From assembly GCF_000482465.1 (NCBI RefSeq), contig NZ_KI519420.1, positions 420,029 to 484,028 of the forward strand: 64,000 nt of DNA, written 5' to 3'. Origin of the DNA: Runella limosa DSM 17973 (GTDB taxonomy: Bacteria; Bacteroidota; Bacteroidia; Cytophagales; Spirosomataceae). A model generated the notes under the pieces. That model was not told the DNA's origin. It saw nothing but the letters and a program-made list of their open reading frames with translations, and did no database searches. A program made the translations under genes and the position numbers. This document shows, in pieces, positions 50,089-60,101 of the stretch (position 1 is the stretch's first letter; every line of letters begins with the position of its first letter).

Positions 50089-51240
50089 TTAGCCAAAAGC
50101 GGAAATATCAATCGAAAGTGCCGAAGCAGCCTCTCGGATGATGGTTTGCTGAAACGGCGGGCCAATGTCGGTCAGTTTTAATTCTCCCCCAATAAGGGTA
50201 CTAATGACCTCATTACTGAGAATGTAAGGAACAAAAAGCGACCCGTATTTTTCTTCAATCCAACGCTTCATGGGAAGAAAAGTGCCTTCACGCAGGGCAT
50301 TACTTCGGGTGGCTCGTTGCTGCATTTCGGCAAATTCTTGCGGGCTGGGTTTTACCCTTTCGTGCAAAAGTTGGCGCTTCGTTCCCTCGGTTTTGGCTTG
50401 GTGAATAACTTGTTTGAGTTGGTCCACTGCCCAAGGTGTTTGCATACGAGGATTTAATCCTTTTAACTGTAGCCAGTTGGTGAGCGTTGTTGGGTCAATG
50501 AGGATTTGGTGTACTTGAGCATCGGTAAGTATTTGGTAAGTTGGCTTTCCAAAACGGCGCGCTTGCTCATCGCGAAAACGATATAATTCACTTAAAATAT
50601 GTTGGTCAAACGGGCTAAAATCGCGCTGTTCTTTGGGGCTCAAAAACGTATTACGTGTTTTGGGAACGTAGCTTTTATTTTCCAAAAATGCCATACTTTG
50701 TTGAAACCACTCCCAGCGTCCTTGCTGCTGAAGGCGTTCCGTTAATTTGTCGCGAAGTTCAAGGAGATAAATGACATCATTGGCCGCGTAGTCAAGCTGC
50801 ATATCGGAGAGCGGGCGTTTCAGCCAATTGCTCTGCTGCTTTTTCTTGCTCGACTCAATACCCAACACTTCGCCCAACACACTTGCCAAACCAATTTTTT
50901 CAAAACAAAGCAGCTTCGTGGCTACACTGGTATCGAAGATATTACGGGGAGAGCATCCGTGAAGATAAAGCAGACGAAAATCCTCGCCACTGTCGTGGAT
51001 TACTTTTTCGACCGCTGGGTTTTCAATCACGCGCCATAGCGCCGACAAGTCTTTTACCTCAAAGGGATCAATCAAATAACACGCATCGGAGGTAGCTACT
51101 TGAAACAAACAAAGGGTAAAGCCATAGGCATAATGATTGTTATCAAATTCAGTATCAATCGCTATGGCTGGGAAGTGGTTTAATCGCTCTACGACACGCT
51201 CAAACTCCGCCTGTGTATGAATAAAAATGGGACTCGACAT
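50089..51240 (-). CDS. rnd: Ribonuclease D
   Basis: A 383-aa DEDD-family 3'-5' exoribonuclease. Exo motifs: AIAIDTEFDNNHYAYGFTLCLFQVATSDACYLIDPF (motif I, DTE), VEKVIHDSGEDFRLLYLHG (motif II), and LQLDYAANDVIYLLELRDKL (motif III, Y-x(3)-D). A helical HRDC domain follows near residues 215-290 (LSELYRFRDEQARRFGKPTYQILTDAQVHQIL). It trims tRNA and other structured RNA ends. It is the first gene of a probable pair with the metalloprotease gene (27-bp gap). Confidence 0.9.
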   Translation of the reverse strand: MSSPIFIHTQAEFERVVERLNHFPAIAIDTEFDNNHYAYGFTLCLFQVATSDACYLIDPFEVKDLSALWRVIENPAVEKVIHDSGEDFRLLYLHGCSPRNIFDTSVATKLLCFEKIGLASVLGEVLGIESSKKKQQSNWLKRPLSDMQLDYAANDVIYLLELRDKLTERLQQQGRWEWFQQSMAFLENKSYVPKTRNTFLSPKEQRDFSPFDQHILSELYRFRDEQARRFGKPTYQILTDAQVHQILIDPTTLTNWLQLKGLNPRMQTPWAVDQLKQVIHQAKTEGTKRQLLHERVKPSPQEFAEMQQRATRSNALREGTFLPMKRWIEEKYGSLFVPYILSNEVISTLIGGELKLTDIGPPFQQTIIREAASALSIDISAFG

Positions 51241-51335
51241 AGTGCCAAAATTACGAATAAATCCGCCATTTTGTCTATAATTTTTGATTTAACGGGCAAA
51301 ATGATGCCAAAATTTCCGCTTTTTTGCATCGGCAC

Positions 51336-51356
51336 GACAATTGATAAATCATTGTC
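51336..51356. promoter_or_regulatory. Candidate dyad operator upstream of clpB
   Basis: Imperfect dyad GACAAT-tGATaaATC-ATTGTC, 49 bp before the clpB start. It does not match the CIRCE element. It may bind a stress regulator; the evidence is symmetry and position only. Confidence 0.35.
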
Positions 51357-51404
51357 AACAAACCAATTAACCAACAGCAGAACCCGTGCACAAGCACCGA
51401 AGCC

Positions 51405-54035
51405 ATGAACTTTAATCAATATACCATCAAAGCCCAAGAAGTTGTTCAACACGCTGTGCAAATTGCCCAGGGCAAGCAGCAGCAAGTTGTTGAAACGGGA
51501 CACATTCTAAAAGCGATTTTGGAAGAAGATCCCAACACGTCGCAGTTTTTAGCCAAAAAGCTGAATGTCGCACTCCCAAATGTCAATACACGACTTGAAA
51601 CTATCATCAACGGTTATCCGCGCGTAGCAGGCTCGGCCAATACCGAATATCTTAGCAATGACCTCAACGCCACGTTCCAAAAGGCCCAAAGCTATCTAAA
51701 AGAATTTAATGACGAATATGTAAGCGTAGAACTCCTCCTAGTGGGCTTATCGGCGGGCAAAGACAGCACCGCCCAGCTGATGAAAGAGGTGGGATTGAAA
51801 GAAAAAGAATTAGTAGCAGCTATCAAAGAATTAAGAGGGAAGAATAATCCAGTGAAAGACCAAAATGCCGAAGCAAAGTACCGTTCGTTGGAACGATACA
51901 GCAAAAACTTAAACCAATTGGCACGCTCGGGCAAGATTGACCCCGTGATTGGGCGCGACGACGAAATCCGTCGGGTGCTTCAAATCTTGGCGCGTCGTAC
52001 CAAAAACAACCCCATGCTTTTGGGTGAACCAGGAGTAGGGAAAACGGCCATCGTAGAGGGTTTAGCGCAGCGCATTGTGCAAGGCGACGTGCCCGAGCAG
52101 TTGAAAGAAAAAGAAATTGTATCGCTCGACATGGGTTTACTCATCGCGGGTGCCAAATACAAAGGCGAATTTGAAGAGCGTTTGAAGGCGGTAATCAAAG
52201 AAGTGACCGACTCTGAAGGTCAAATTATTTTATTCATTGACGAAATCCATACGCTCATCGGGGCGGGGGCGGGCGGTGAGGGCGCGATGGACGCTGCCAA
52301 CTTACTCAAGCCTGCCCTCGCGCGGGGCGAACTCCATACCATCGGGGCTACTACCATCAAAGAGTACCAAAAGTACATCGAGAAAGACAAAGCGCTGGAG
52401 CGCCGTTTTCAGGTAGTGACCGTCGATGAACCCAACGAGGCTGATGCGATTAGTATCTTGCGGGGTATCAAAGACAAATACGAACTCCACCACGGCGTTC
52501 GGATTCAGGACGATGCGGTCATTGCGGCCGTTGAGTTGTCGAGTCGCTATATTTCTGACCGTTTTTTGCCCGACAAAGCCATTGACCTAATGGACGAAGC
52601 GGCGGCGAAGTTGCGCTTAGAAATGGATTCGGTTCCCGAAGAACTCGACGATTTGAACCGCCGTATCATGCAGTTAGAGATTGAGCGCGAGGCGATTCGA
52701 CGGGAGAATGACAAAGAAAAAGAAGCTAGACTTAACAAAGAGTTGGCGGATTTGAACGAAGAACGTAACGAATTTAAGGCGCAGTGGGAGTTAGAAAAAG
52801 GAAAAATTAGCGAACTCCGCGCGTTGAAAGAGCAACTAGAGCAGCTACGCCTTGAAGCCGAACAAGCCGAAAGAACGGGAGATTATGGAAAAGTAGCGGA
52901 ACTTCGTTACGGTAAAATTCCAGAAATCGAAAAACGGTTAGGAGAAAGCGGGCAACAGTCGATTAGCGGAGAGCAGTTGATTCAGGAGGAAGTAACGGCC
53001 GAAAATATTGCGGAAGTAGTCGCTAAATGGACGGGTATTCCCGTGAGTAAAATGCTGCAAAGTGAGCGTGAAAAGTTGCTCAACTTGGAATCCGAACTTC
53101 AAAAACGAGTAGCGGGTCAGGAGGAAGCCATTGAAGCGGTAGCCGATGCGGTACGTCGTTCGAGAGCAGGTTTGCAAGACCCCAAACGCCCGATTGGTAG
53201 TTTTCTATTCCTTGGGCCAACGGGAGTTGGTAAAACAGAATTAGCCAAAACGCTGGCGAATTACTTGTTTAACGACGACAATGCCATGGTGCGCATCGAC
53301 ATGAGCGAATACCAAGAGCGCCACGCTGTAAGTCGTTTGGTGGGAGCGCCTCCAGGCTACGTGGGTTACGATGAAGGCGGACAATTGACGGAAGCCGTAC
53401 GTCGTAAACCTTACAGCGTGATTTTGTTGGACGAAATCGAAAAAGCGCACCCCGACGTTTGGAATGTGATGTTGCAGGTATTGGACGATGGACGTTTGAC
53501 CGATAATAAAGGTCGTTTGGCTAACTTCAAAAACACCATCATCATCATGACGTCGAACATCGGCAGCGACATCATCATGGAGAAGTTTAAAGAAGCGGGC
53601 AATAAGATTGAGAAAGGCTGGAAGCTATACTTCAAAGAAGAAGCCAAAAACGATGTTTTAGGTTTGTTAAAACAGTCGGTAAGACCAGAGTTTTTGAACC
53701 GTATCGATGAAATTGTGCTCTTTGACCCACTTGGCCGCGATAATTTGAAACAAATCGTTCGGATTCAGTTCAATCACATCAAAGACTTATTGGCCGAACA
53801 AGGAGTAACTTTAGATGCTACCGACGAAGCTTTGGTGAAACTTTCAGAAGAAGGTTATGACCCCGCGTTTGGTGCGAGACCCCTCAAAAGAGTCTTGCAG
53901 CGTCGAATCTTGAATGAGTTATCAAAGCAGATTCTCTCGGGTAAAATCCAGAAAGATGCGGTCATTATGATGGAACTGAATGAAGAAGGAGAAGTCGCTT
54001 TTGAGAATATTTCGGAAGCAAAAATAGAGGCGTAA
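51405..54035 (+). CDS. clpB: ATP-dependent disaggregase ClpB
   Basis: An 876-aa Hsp100 chaperone. Order of parts: N domain (1-145, [20 protein letters not shown]), AAA-1 with Walker [17 protein letters not shown] and Walker [16 protein letters not shown], a coiled-coil M domain (about 410-525, heptad-rich [20 protein letters not shown]) and AAA-2 with [18 protein letters not shown] and [29 protein letters not shown]. The C-terminus has [18 protein letters not shown]. The M domain identifies ClpB rather than ClpA/C. Works with DnaK to rescue aggregated proteins. Confidence 0.97.
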   Translation: MNFNQYTIKAQEVVQHAVQIAQGKQQQVVETGHILKAILEEDPNTSQFLAKKLNVALPNVNTRLETIINGYPRVAGSANTEYLSNDLNATFQKAQSYLKEFNDEYVSVELLLVGLSAGKDSTAQLMKEVGLKEKELVAAIKELRGKNNPVKDQNAEAKYRSLERYSKNLNQLARSGKIDPVIGRDDEIRRVLQILARRTKNNPMLLGEPGVGKTAIVEGLAQRIVQGDVPEQLKEKEIVSLDMGLLIAGAKYKGEFEERLKAVIKEVTDSEGQIILFIDEIHTLIGAGAGGEGAMDAANLLKPALARGELHTIGATTIKEYQKYIEKDKALERRFQVVTVDEPNEADAISILRGIKDKYELHHGVRIQDDAVIAAVELSSRYISDRFLPDKAIDLMDEAAAKLRLEMDSVPEELDDLNRRIMQLEIEREAIRRENDKEKEARLNKELADLNEERNEFKAQWELEKGKISELRALKEQLEQLRLEAEQAERTGDYGKVAELRYGKIPEIEKRLGESGQQSISGEQLIQEEVTAENIAEVVAKWTGIPVSKMLQSEREKLLNLESELQKRVAGQEEAIEAVADAVRRSRAGLQDPKRPIGSFLFLGPTGVGKTELAKTLANYLFNDDNAMVRIDMSEYQERHAVSRLVGAPPGYVGYDEGGQLTEAVRRKPYSVILLDEIEKAHPDVWNVMLQVLDDGRLTDNKGRLANFKNTIIIMTSNIGSDIIMEKFKEAGNKIEKGWKLYFKEEAKNDVLGLLKQSVRPEFLNRIDEIVLFDPLGRDNLKQIVRIQFNHIKDLLAEQGVTLDATDEALVKLSEEGYDPAFGARPLKRVLQRRILNELSKQILSGKIQKDAVIMMELNEEGEVAFENISEAKIEA

Positions 54036-54049
54036 GGAAGAGGCGAAAA

Positions 54050-54078
54050 GAAAAAGGGGCTGCAAAGCCCCTTTTTTA
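54050..54078. terminator. Bidirectional terminator between clpB and lspA
   Basis: Stem AAAAAGGGGCT (54051-54061) and AGCCCCTTTTTT around a gcaa-type loop. The A and T tracts make it symmetrical, so it can end both convergent genes. The lspA stop codon (54076-54078) lies at its edge. Confidence 0.85.
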
Positions 54079-54960
54079 TGCGTTAGTGTCTTTAGAACTC
54101 GTGTCAGGTACTTCTGAAAGAGGAGATGCTGCGGGCGGTATGATTTCTTCGATTGGTTCAGAAGAGGGCGTGCTGGGAGCTTCCGCCACTTCGTTGTTAT
54201 GTTCAACTACACTACTTTCGAGTAATGTATGTTCGTTGGCCTCCGTAGGGGCTTCTGAAGCGACAATAATGTCGTCGTCAGAGGTAGTAGTTGTTTCATT
54301 TTCAGTAAGTTGCTCTATTTTCACTGACTCCGTTGTTTCATCGCTTTCGGCTACTTCTTCGGGGTCATCCAAGCGCGGGAAAAAGGTGCCTTGAAAAATA
54401 AGGATGATACACACCCCAACGAAAATACAAGCGTCGGCAAAGTTGAAAATCGGCGTTGTGTAGTATTGGCCACCCCACACAGGTACCCATTCAGGTACAA
54501 AACCTTCCCAAAAATCAACAAAAACCATGTCGATTACCTGTCCGTGAAACCAAGGAGTAGGAGAGCCGTAAGGCGCATTGCCGATTAAAACCCCGTAAAA
54601 AATACTGTCAATGAGGTTGCCGATGGCTCCCGCTAAAATCATGGCCATTGCCCAAAGCAATCCGCTGGTTGCTCCGCGTACTGAGAGCCGAACGATGTAC
54701 CAAGCGATAAACACCATTGCCCCCAAACGGAAAGTAGTCAAAAACAACTTGCCATACTCGTGGTCAATCTGCATTCCGAAGGCCATGCCTGGGTTGGTGA
54801 CATAGTACAGCTTGAACCAATCGCCAATGAGACGGACTTGACCTGCAAAACCAGGAGCCATGTAATGGTGGACGAGCAACTTAGACGCTTGATCTACCGC
54901 AATCAGTAGAAGGGCAAACAAAAAAAACTTTAGTGGGTTCTTGGCGGTATGACTCGTCAT
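54076..54960 (-). CDS. lspA: Lipoprotein signal peptidase with a long acidic C-terminal tail
   Basis: A 294-aa inner membrane aspartic protease that cleaves prolipoprotein signal peptides after lipidation. Four membrane segments; the opening KFFLFALLLIAVDQASKLLVHHYM, then AGAIGNLIDSIFYG (first catalytic Asp) and TPIFNFADACIFVGVCIILIFQGTFF (second Asp) match LspA. VIDMVFVDFWEGFVPEWVPVWGG is typical of the longer Bacteroidota form. From about residue 210 a tail of roughly 85 residues, rich in Glu, Thr, Ser and Pro, extends into the cytoplasm. It is not found in model LspA proteins and has no recognised motif. Confidence 0.93.
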   Translation of the reverse strand: MTSHTAKNPLKFFLFALLLIAVDQASKLLVHHYMAPGFAGQVRLIGDWFKLYYVTNPGMAFGMQIDHEYGKLFLTTFRLGAMVFIAWYIVRLSVRGATSGLLWAMAMILAGAIGNLIDSIFYGVLIGNAPYGSPTPWFHGQVIDMVFVDFWEGFVPEWVPVWGGQYYTTPIFNFADACIFVGVCIILIFQGTFFPRLDDPEEVAESDETTESVKIEQLTENETTTTSDDDIIVASEAPTEANEHTLLESSVVEHNNEVAEAPSTPSSEPIEEIIPPAASPLSEVPDTSSKDTNA

Positions 54961-55016
54961 TCAGCTATCAATTATCTAGTGTAACCTGTGTTGGGCAAAT
55001 GGGTTGCGCCTGCAAT

Positions 55017-56225
55017 TTACTGAGAAATACGTTGTTGATGACGTCTTTCTACTTCACGTTTTATTAATAAATATTCACGACTGCTTTGGCCAGCTATCGA
55101 CTTGTTTTCTTCGGCGCGGCGAAATAAGTAAGGCATGACCGTTTCTACGGGGCCATAAGGTACGTATTTGGCGACGTTATAGCCTGCATTGGCCAAATTG
55201 TAAGAAATATTGTCGCTCATGCCTAGGAGTTGTGCAAACCAAACGTGCGGGTCGTTGTGCGGAATATGGAGTTTTTCCATCGCTTCGATGCAAAGTTGGC
55301 AACTATGTTCGTTGTGCGTTCCCAAACAAATTGAAATAACGTCGCGGTTTTCAAGGCAAAATTCAAGGGCTTTGTTATAGTCGCGGTCGGTGTCTTCTTT
55401 GGTGGCGTGGATAGGATCTTGGTACTCATTTTCGTATGCACGCAGACGTTCTTTTTCAAAGTACGCACCTCTTACGAGTTTTACCCCCAACAGATAACCC
55501 GCTGCTTTGGCTTCGCGCGTGGCTTTTTTGAGGTTTTCAAGCATATCGTGGCGATACATCTGAAATGTATTGTAAACGATGGGGGTCTGCGTGTTGTATT
55601 TTTTCATACCGTCGTAGGCCAGTTGGTCAATGACATTTTGAATCCAACTTTCTTCGGCATCCACAAAAATCTTAACGTTCAACTCGGCCGCTTTCTTGCA
55701 CAAAGCATCCACGCGTTGTTTAATGCGTTCAAAAGCTTGTTGTTCTGAGGAATTAAGCTCTTCTCCCGCCTGAATTTTTTCCATAAGTGGGGTTGAACCA
55801 ACGCCAGTTACCTTGAAAACTGAAAACGGAATGGCTTTGTTATTTGCTGCTTTTTCGATAGTTAGCGAAATTTCGTTAGCAGTTTTGTCAAAACTCTTTT
55901 CATCGTCTTCTCCCTCGACAGAGTAGTCTAAAATTGTGCCGACGTTCGATTTTGCCAAATATTGTATTGTTTTTTCGCATTCTTTAATATCTTCTCCACC
56001 ACAAAATTGGTTGAATAAAGTAGTTTTTATGAGACCCTTCACGGGCAATCTCAACAAAAGAGAGAGTTTTATAAAAAAAGTTCCTAATTTTACAAGCCAA
56101 ACCTGATTCATCATCGAGAATAACCAATAGGTTTTCTTGAGCTGGCCATTAGACTTGGACGAAAATGCGACCGAAGTGTCATCAAATGAAACACCCGTTT
56201 TGGGCGATGCAACACTTAAAGGCAT
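55017..56225 (-). CDS. Proline dehydrogenase
   Basis: A 402-aa FAD enzyme oxidising proline to pyrroline-5-carboxylate. The TIM-barrel proline dehydrogenase domain (PRODH/PutA-type) shows TILDYSVEGEDDEKSF, FSVFKVTGVGSTPLMEKI, KIFVDAEESWIQNVID, GYLLGVKLVRGAYFEKERLRAYENEYQDPI, and near the end YVPYGPVETVMPYLFRRAEENKSIAGQSSREYLLIKREVERR. The latter is the substrate arginine-rich helix. It is the monofunctional type; no aldehyde dehydrogenase domain. The first 30 residues are not conserved and the true start might be slightly downstream. Confidence 0.93.
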   Translation of the reverse strand: MPLSVASPKTGVSFDDTSVAFSSKSNGQLKKTYWLFSMMNQVWLVKLGTFFIKLSLLLRLPVKGLIKTTLFNQFCGGEDIKECEKTIQYLAKSNVGTILDYSVEGEDDEKSFDKTANEISLTIEKAANNKAIPFSVFKVTGVGSTPLMEKIQAGEELNSSEQQAFERIKQRVDALCKKAAELNVKIFVDAEESWIQNVIDQLAYDGMKKYNTQTPIVYNTFQMYRHDMLENLKKATREAKAAGYLLGVKLVRGAYFEKERLRAYENEYQDPIHATKEDTDRDYNKALEFCLENRDVISICLGTHNEHSCQLCIEAMEKLHIPHNDPHVWFAQLLGMSDNISYNLANAGYNVAKYVPYGPVETVMPYLFRRAEENKSIAGQSSREYLLIKREVERRHQQRISQ

Positions 56226-56394
56226 AGTAGTAGTGTTTTGTTGATAAATGAAATTGTACGTTCCGAATCGTCGGATTTTCAGGGGATTATCCCCATGACG
56301 CGGCGGACTGTCAAAACGGTTGCAAAATTACGAAGATTTAATCGCTTTCAAATTGTTACTATAGATTGTTGTACTAATTAATTTTTTCTCAGTT
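56226..56394. other. Divergent spacer
   Basis: A 169-bp spacer between proline dehydrogenase and the DAHP synthase gene. A small palindrome GGGGATTATCCCC lies at about 56282-56294. No leader peptide or attenuator for the aromatic pathway gene was found. Confidence 0.3.
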
Positions 56395-57492
56395 ATGGGT
56401 GCCACCTTAGACATTTTACCAATGAGCTCGTGGGTTGATACGGGAGGGAAGCCGCTCGTTATCGCAGGACCATGTAGTGCCGAAACAGAAGACCAAGTAC
56501 GTGATACCGTTCGTCAAATCAAAGCAGAAGGATATGCCAACGTAATCAGAGCGGGGGTTTGGAAACCTCGTACGCGTCCGGGCAGCTTTGAAGGAATGGG
56601 CGAAGCAGCGTTGCCTTGGTTGGTAGATGCTAAAAAAGAAACTGGATTGCCTATTGCCGTTGAAGTAGCAACGCCTCAGCACATTGAGCTTGCTCTTAAA
56701 TACGGCGTCGATATTTTATGGGTAGGTGCTCGTACCACCGTGAACCCATTCAACGTACAAGACTTGGCCGATGCGCTTCAAGGAGTTGACGTACCTGTGC
56801 TTATCAAAAACCCAGTAAACCCTGACCTAGCGTTGTGGATTGGTGCGTTTGAGCGTATCAACCGTGCTGGTATCAAGAAATTGGGTGCGATTCACCGTGG
56901 TTTCTCGAATGCGCAAGAAACAAAATACCGCAACTCACCAATGTGGAACATCGCCATCGAACTCAAAACCATGTTCCCTGAGCTTCCGATGATTGGTGAC
57001 CCAAGCCACATGGCAGGTAAGCGCGCGTATTTGTTTGAGTTGGCACAACGTGCTTTGGACTTAAACTACGATGGTTTGATTATTGAGTCTCACCGTGACC
57101 CAGACAAAGCGTGGTCGGATGCTTCTCAGCAATTGACGCCGCACGCATTGGGCGAAATGTTGCACGAATTACACGTTCGTAAAGCAGAGTACGGAACAGA
57201 TTACCAAAGCCAATTGGATACGCTTCGTAGCAAATTGGATAACCTTGACCGCGAATTGCTCGAAGCTTTGGGTACGCGTATGTCATTGGTAGAACAACTT
57301 GGCGAATACAAGCGTGATAACAACGTAGCCGTTCTTCAAATGGATCGTTGGAGACAGCTTCGTAAAAGCCGCGCTGATTTGGGAAAACAACTCAATTTGT
57401 ACCCAGATTTCGTAGAAGAGTTGTTTGAATTGATTCACATGGCTTCTATCCGTAAGCAAACTGAAGTAATGAACAACGAACCTGCTGCTTAA
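56395..57492 (+). CDS. Bifunctional 3-deoxy-7-phosphoheptulonate synthase / chorismate mutase
   Basis: A 365-aa fusion. The N-terminal barrel (about 1-260) is a type I-beta DAHP synthase (KDO8PS-like): GKPLVIAGPCSAETEDQVRDTVRQI, RAGVWKPRTRPGSFEGMGE, LWVGARTTVNPFNVQDLADAL, AIHRGFSNAQETKYRN and MIGDPSHMAGKRAYLFELAQRALDLNYDGLIIESH. The C-terminal helical domain (about 275-360) is an AroQ chorismate mutase: LDTLRSKLDNLDRELLEALGTRMSLVEQLGEYKRDNNVAVLQMDRW. It catalyses the first step of aromatic synthesis and the branch to prephenate. The fusion in this order is typical of Bacteroidota. The mutase domain probably acts as the regulatory site for feedback by aromatic intermediates. Confidence 0.94.
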   Translation: MGATLDILPMSSWVDTGGKPLVIAGPCSAETEDQVRDTVRQIKAEGYANVIRAGVWKPRTRPGSFEGMGEAALPWLVDAKKETGLPIAVEVATPQHIELALKYGVDILWVGARTTVNPFNVQDLADALQGVDVPVLIKNPVNPDLALWIGAFERINRAGIKKLGAIHRGFSNAQETKYRNSPMWNIAIELKTMFPELPMIGDPSHMAGKRAYLFELAQRALDLNYDGLIIESHRDPDKAWSDASQQLTPHALGEMLHELHVRKAEYGTDYQSQLDTLRSKLDNLDRELLEALGTRMSLVEQLGEYKRDNNVAVLQMDRWRQLRKSRADLGKQLNLYPDFVEELFELIHMASIRKQTEVMNNEPAA

Positions 57493-57517
57493 TACAGTCG
57501 GTAAATCGTATATTTAG

Positions 57518-57550
57518 AAGCCTCTTCCCAAACAGGAAGGGGCTTTTTTG
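57518..57550 (+). terminator. Rho-independent terminator after DAHP synthase/chorismate mutase
   Basis: Stem AAGCCTCTTCC / GGAAGGGGCTT (one G-T pair) with a 6-nt loop and a T run, 26 bp after the stop codon. Confidence 0.9.
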
Positions 57551-57658
57551 TGCCAAAATAAAATGATTCATCGGCAAATCTGCGTGTTAAGTAGCATTAC
57601 CTTCGGCTTTAACCCCCTTTTTTGTATTTTTGAATGAAAACCAATTCTTAAATTTCTC

Positions 57659-60025
57659 ATGAGAAAAATTTCCTTCATCATCTCACTATTTTATGCAGGG
57701 CTGACGTGGGCGCAAGCACCCACCATGCCCAACTACCACGCCAATGACCGTTTTGAACAATTGGGTACGGCTCTTCCTACGCCTAATACTTACCGAACGG
57801 CTTCGGGTGCGCCTGGAAAAGATTATTGGCAGCAACGCGCCGATTATGACATCAAGGTGGAACTGGACGAGGCCAATAACAAAATCATTGGTACCGAAAC
57901 CATTACGTATTTTAATCAGTCGCCCGATGCGCTGCCTTACGTGTGGATTCAGCTTGACCAAAATTTGTTTGCCAAAAATTCTCCTGGACCCATTACAAGA
58001 ACGGGCGATTTGGGAAATCAAACAACGATGACGAGTCTTTCGACCATTACCGATATGAATTATTCAAATGCGGATTATGGTTATAATATTCAGGCAGTTA
58101 AAGATGCAAAAACGGGAAAGCCGCTTCGCTATACCATCAACCAAACGATGATGCGGATTGATTTGCCCCAGCCTATTTTACCAAAACAAACGTATTCTTT
58201 TTCGATTGACTGGAATTACCGAATCGTAGAAGTTGCCAAAGGGGGGCGCCGAACGGGTTTTGAGGTGTTCAAAGATGGTAATAACGTCTATGAAATTGCA
58301 CAGTTTTATCCTCGCTTGTGCGTTTATGACGACGTAACGGGCTGGCAGCATAAGCAATATTACAGCCAAGGTGAGTTTGCGCTGAACTTTGGTAACTTTA
58401 AATTGGCCATTACTGTACCCGATGACCACGTTTTGGGAGCAACGGGCGAGTTGCAAAATGCGGCTCAAGTACTGACACCTACGCAATTGAAAAACTTTGA
58501 AAAAGCCAAAACTTCGGAGAAAGTGGTGGTGATTTCGTCGCAAGAAGAGCGTGAGAAAGCCGAAAAAGGAAAACCTTCGGGCAAAAAAACGTGGATTTTC
58601 AAAGCCGATAATGTACGTGATGTAGCCTTTGCGACGTCCAGAAAGTACATTTGGGACGGAAAAATGCAGGAAGTAGCGGGAAAAAAAGTACTGTGCATGT
58701 CGTTTTATCCCAAAGAAGGAAATCCACTTTGGGGCAAATATTCGACCGAAGTCGTGGCGCATACCGTCAAAACCTATTCAAAATTCTCGGTGGACTACCC
58801 GTATCCCGTCGCCATTTCGTGCCACGGCCCCATCGGTGGGATGGAGTATCCGATGCTTTCTTTTAATGGCGGCCGTCCTGAAGCCGATGGCACGTATTCG
58901 GAAGCAACGAAATATGGAATGATTGGGGTAATTATTCACGAAGTAGGCCACAACTTTTTCCCAATGATTATCAACAACGACGAACGTCAGTGGATGTGGA
59001 TGGACGAAGGTTTGAACACTTTTATGCAGTATTTGACCGAAAAAGAGTGGGACAAAGACTACCCAACGCGCCGTGGTGAGCCTCAAATGATTGTGGATTA
59101 CATGAAGCAAGATCCCAAAAATTTGGTGCCGATTATGACCATGTCCGACAACCTCATCAACGCAGGGGCAAGTGCGTACGCAAAGCCAGCGACGGCCCTC
59201 AACATTTTGCGCGAAACCGTGATGGGACGTGAATTGTTTGATTATGCGTTCAAAGAGTACAGCCGTCGTTGGGCGTTTAAGTCACCAACGCCTGCGGACT
59301 TGTTCCGTACTTTGGAAGATGCGTCGGGTGTGGACTTGGATTGGTTTTGGAAAGGTTGGTTTTACGGCGTAGAGCCCGTTGACCAAGATTTGGTAGAAGT
59401 AGAATGGTTTGCCTTAGACACGCAAAACCCAGACATCACGAAAGCAAACGCTAAAAAAGAAGCCGAAGACAAACGCAATACGGTAGCGCGCCAGCGCGAT
59501 AAGGATTTCATCAAAGAGTCGGTGGTGGAGAAAAACCCTGACATGAAGGATTTCTACAACTCGTATGACCCTTACAAAGTAACCGACGCTGACAAGAAGA
59601 AATACGAAACGTATTTGGCAAGTTTGACGCCCGACGAACGTAAGTTGGTCGAATCAGGTTTGAATTTTTACACGTTGAAAGTGAAAAACAAAGGAGGTTT
59701 GCCGATGCCCGTGATTGTGAAGATGCAATTTGAAGACGGTACGGATTCGGTAGCGCGCTTCCCAGCGGAGATTTGGCGTTTGAACGACCAACAAGTATCA
59801 AAAGTGATCACCACTAAGAAGAAAGTGGTTCAGTGGACATTGGATCCATTCCGTGAGATTGCCGATATCGACGAAGAGAGCAACAGCTTCCCGCGTCAGC
59901 CTACGAAACCAACGCGTTTCCAATTGTTCAAAGGCGGTGGTTTCCAACGCGGTACCAACCCAATGCGCGAAGCCCAACAAGCACAGCAACCCAAAGCAGG
60001 GCAGCAGGGCGGGGCTAAGAATTAG
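57659..60025 (+). CDS. Exported M1 family metallopeptidase
   Basis: A 788-aa protein with a signal peptide (ISFIISLFYAGLTWAQA). Residues about 55-330 form the N-terminal beta-saddle (YDIKVELDEANNKIIGTETITYFNQSPDALPYVWIQLDQN). The catalytic zinc site is HEVGH followed 18 residues later by Glu, in GVIIHEVGHNFFPMIINNDERQWMWMDEGLNTFMQYL. The exopeptidase GxMEN motif appears as GGMEYPM, with Tyr in the usual Asn position, as in several bacterial M1 proteins of this type. A helical C-terminal part follows, and the tail is rich in Gln/Gly (REAQQAQQPKAGQQGG). It probably removes amino acids from periplasmic peptides. Confidence 0.9.
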   Translation: MRKISFIISLFYAGLTWAQAPTMPNYHANDRFEQLGTALPTPNTYRTASGAPGKDYWQQRADYDIKVELDEANNKIIGTETITYFNQSPDALPYVWIQLDQNLFAKNSPGPITRTGDLGNQTTMTSLSTITDMNYSNADYGYNIQAVKDAKTGKPLRYTINQTMMRIDLPQPILPKQTYSFSIDWNYRIVEVAKGGRRTGFEVFKDGNNVYEIAQFYPRLCVYDDVTGWQHKQYYSQGEFALNFGNFKLAITVPDDHVLGATGELQNAAQVLTPTQLKNFEKAKTSEKVVVISSQEEREKAEKGKPSGKKTWIFKADNVRDVAFATSRKYIWDGKMQEVAGKKVLCMSFYPKEGNPLWGKYSTEVVAHTVKTYSKFSVDYPYPVAISCHGPIGGMEYPMLSFNGGRPEADGTYSEATKYGMIGVIIHEVGHNFFPMIINNDERQWMWMDEGLNTFMQYLTEKEWDKDYPTRRGEPQMIVDYMKQDPKNLVPIMTMSDNLINAGASAYAKPATALNILRETVMGRELFDYAFKEYSRRWAFKSPTPADLFRTLEDASGVDLDWFWKGWFYGVEPVDQDLVEVEWFALDTQNPDITKANAKKEAEDKRNTVARQRDKDFIKESVVEKNPDMKDFYNSYDPYKVTDADKKKYETYLASLTPDERKLVESGLNFYTLKVKNKGGLPMPVIVKMQFEDGTDSVARFPAEIWRLNDQQVSKVITTKKKVVQWTLDPFREIADIDEESNSFPRQPTKPTRFQLFKGGGFQRGTNPMREAQQAQQPKAGQQGGAKN

Positions 60026-60034
60026 TGTTTTTTA

Positions 60035-60084
60035 CCACTAAGGCACTAAGGGGTTTTTCTTAGTGGCTCTTAGTGTCTTAGTGG
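60035..60084. repeat. Long hairpin of cttagtg-type repeats
   Basis: Arms CCACTAAGGCACTAAG (60035-60050) and CTTAGTGTCTTAGTGG (60069-60084) pair with one mismatch; a third cttagtgg lies in the loop. Related cctTagtggttt phrases recur at about 60865 and 60963 and near 14400. It may end transcription of the M1 peptidase gene, but there is no T run after the hairpin. Confidence 0.65.
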
Positions 60085-60101
60085 TTCAATAATCAATATG
60101 C

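Noticed and set aside
58178-58762. 194-codon open frame antisense to the M1 peptidase gene
   Set aside because: A shadow rich in Phe and Arg, opposite a conserved gene.
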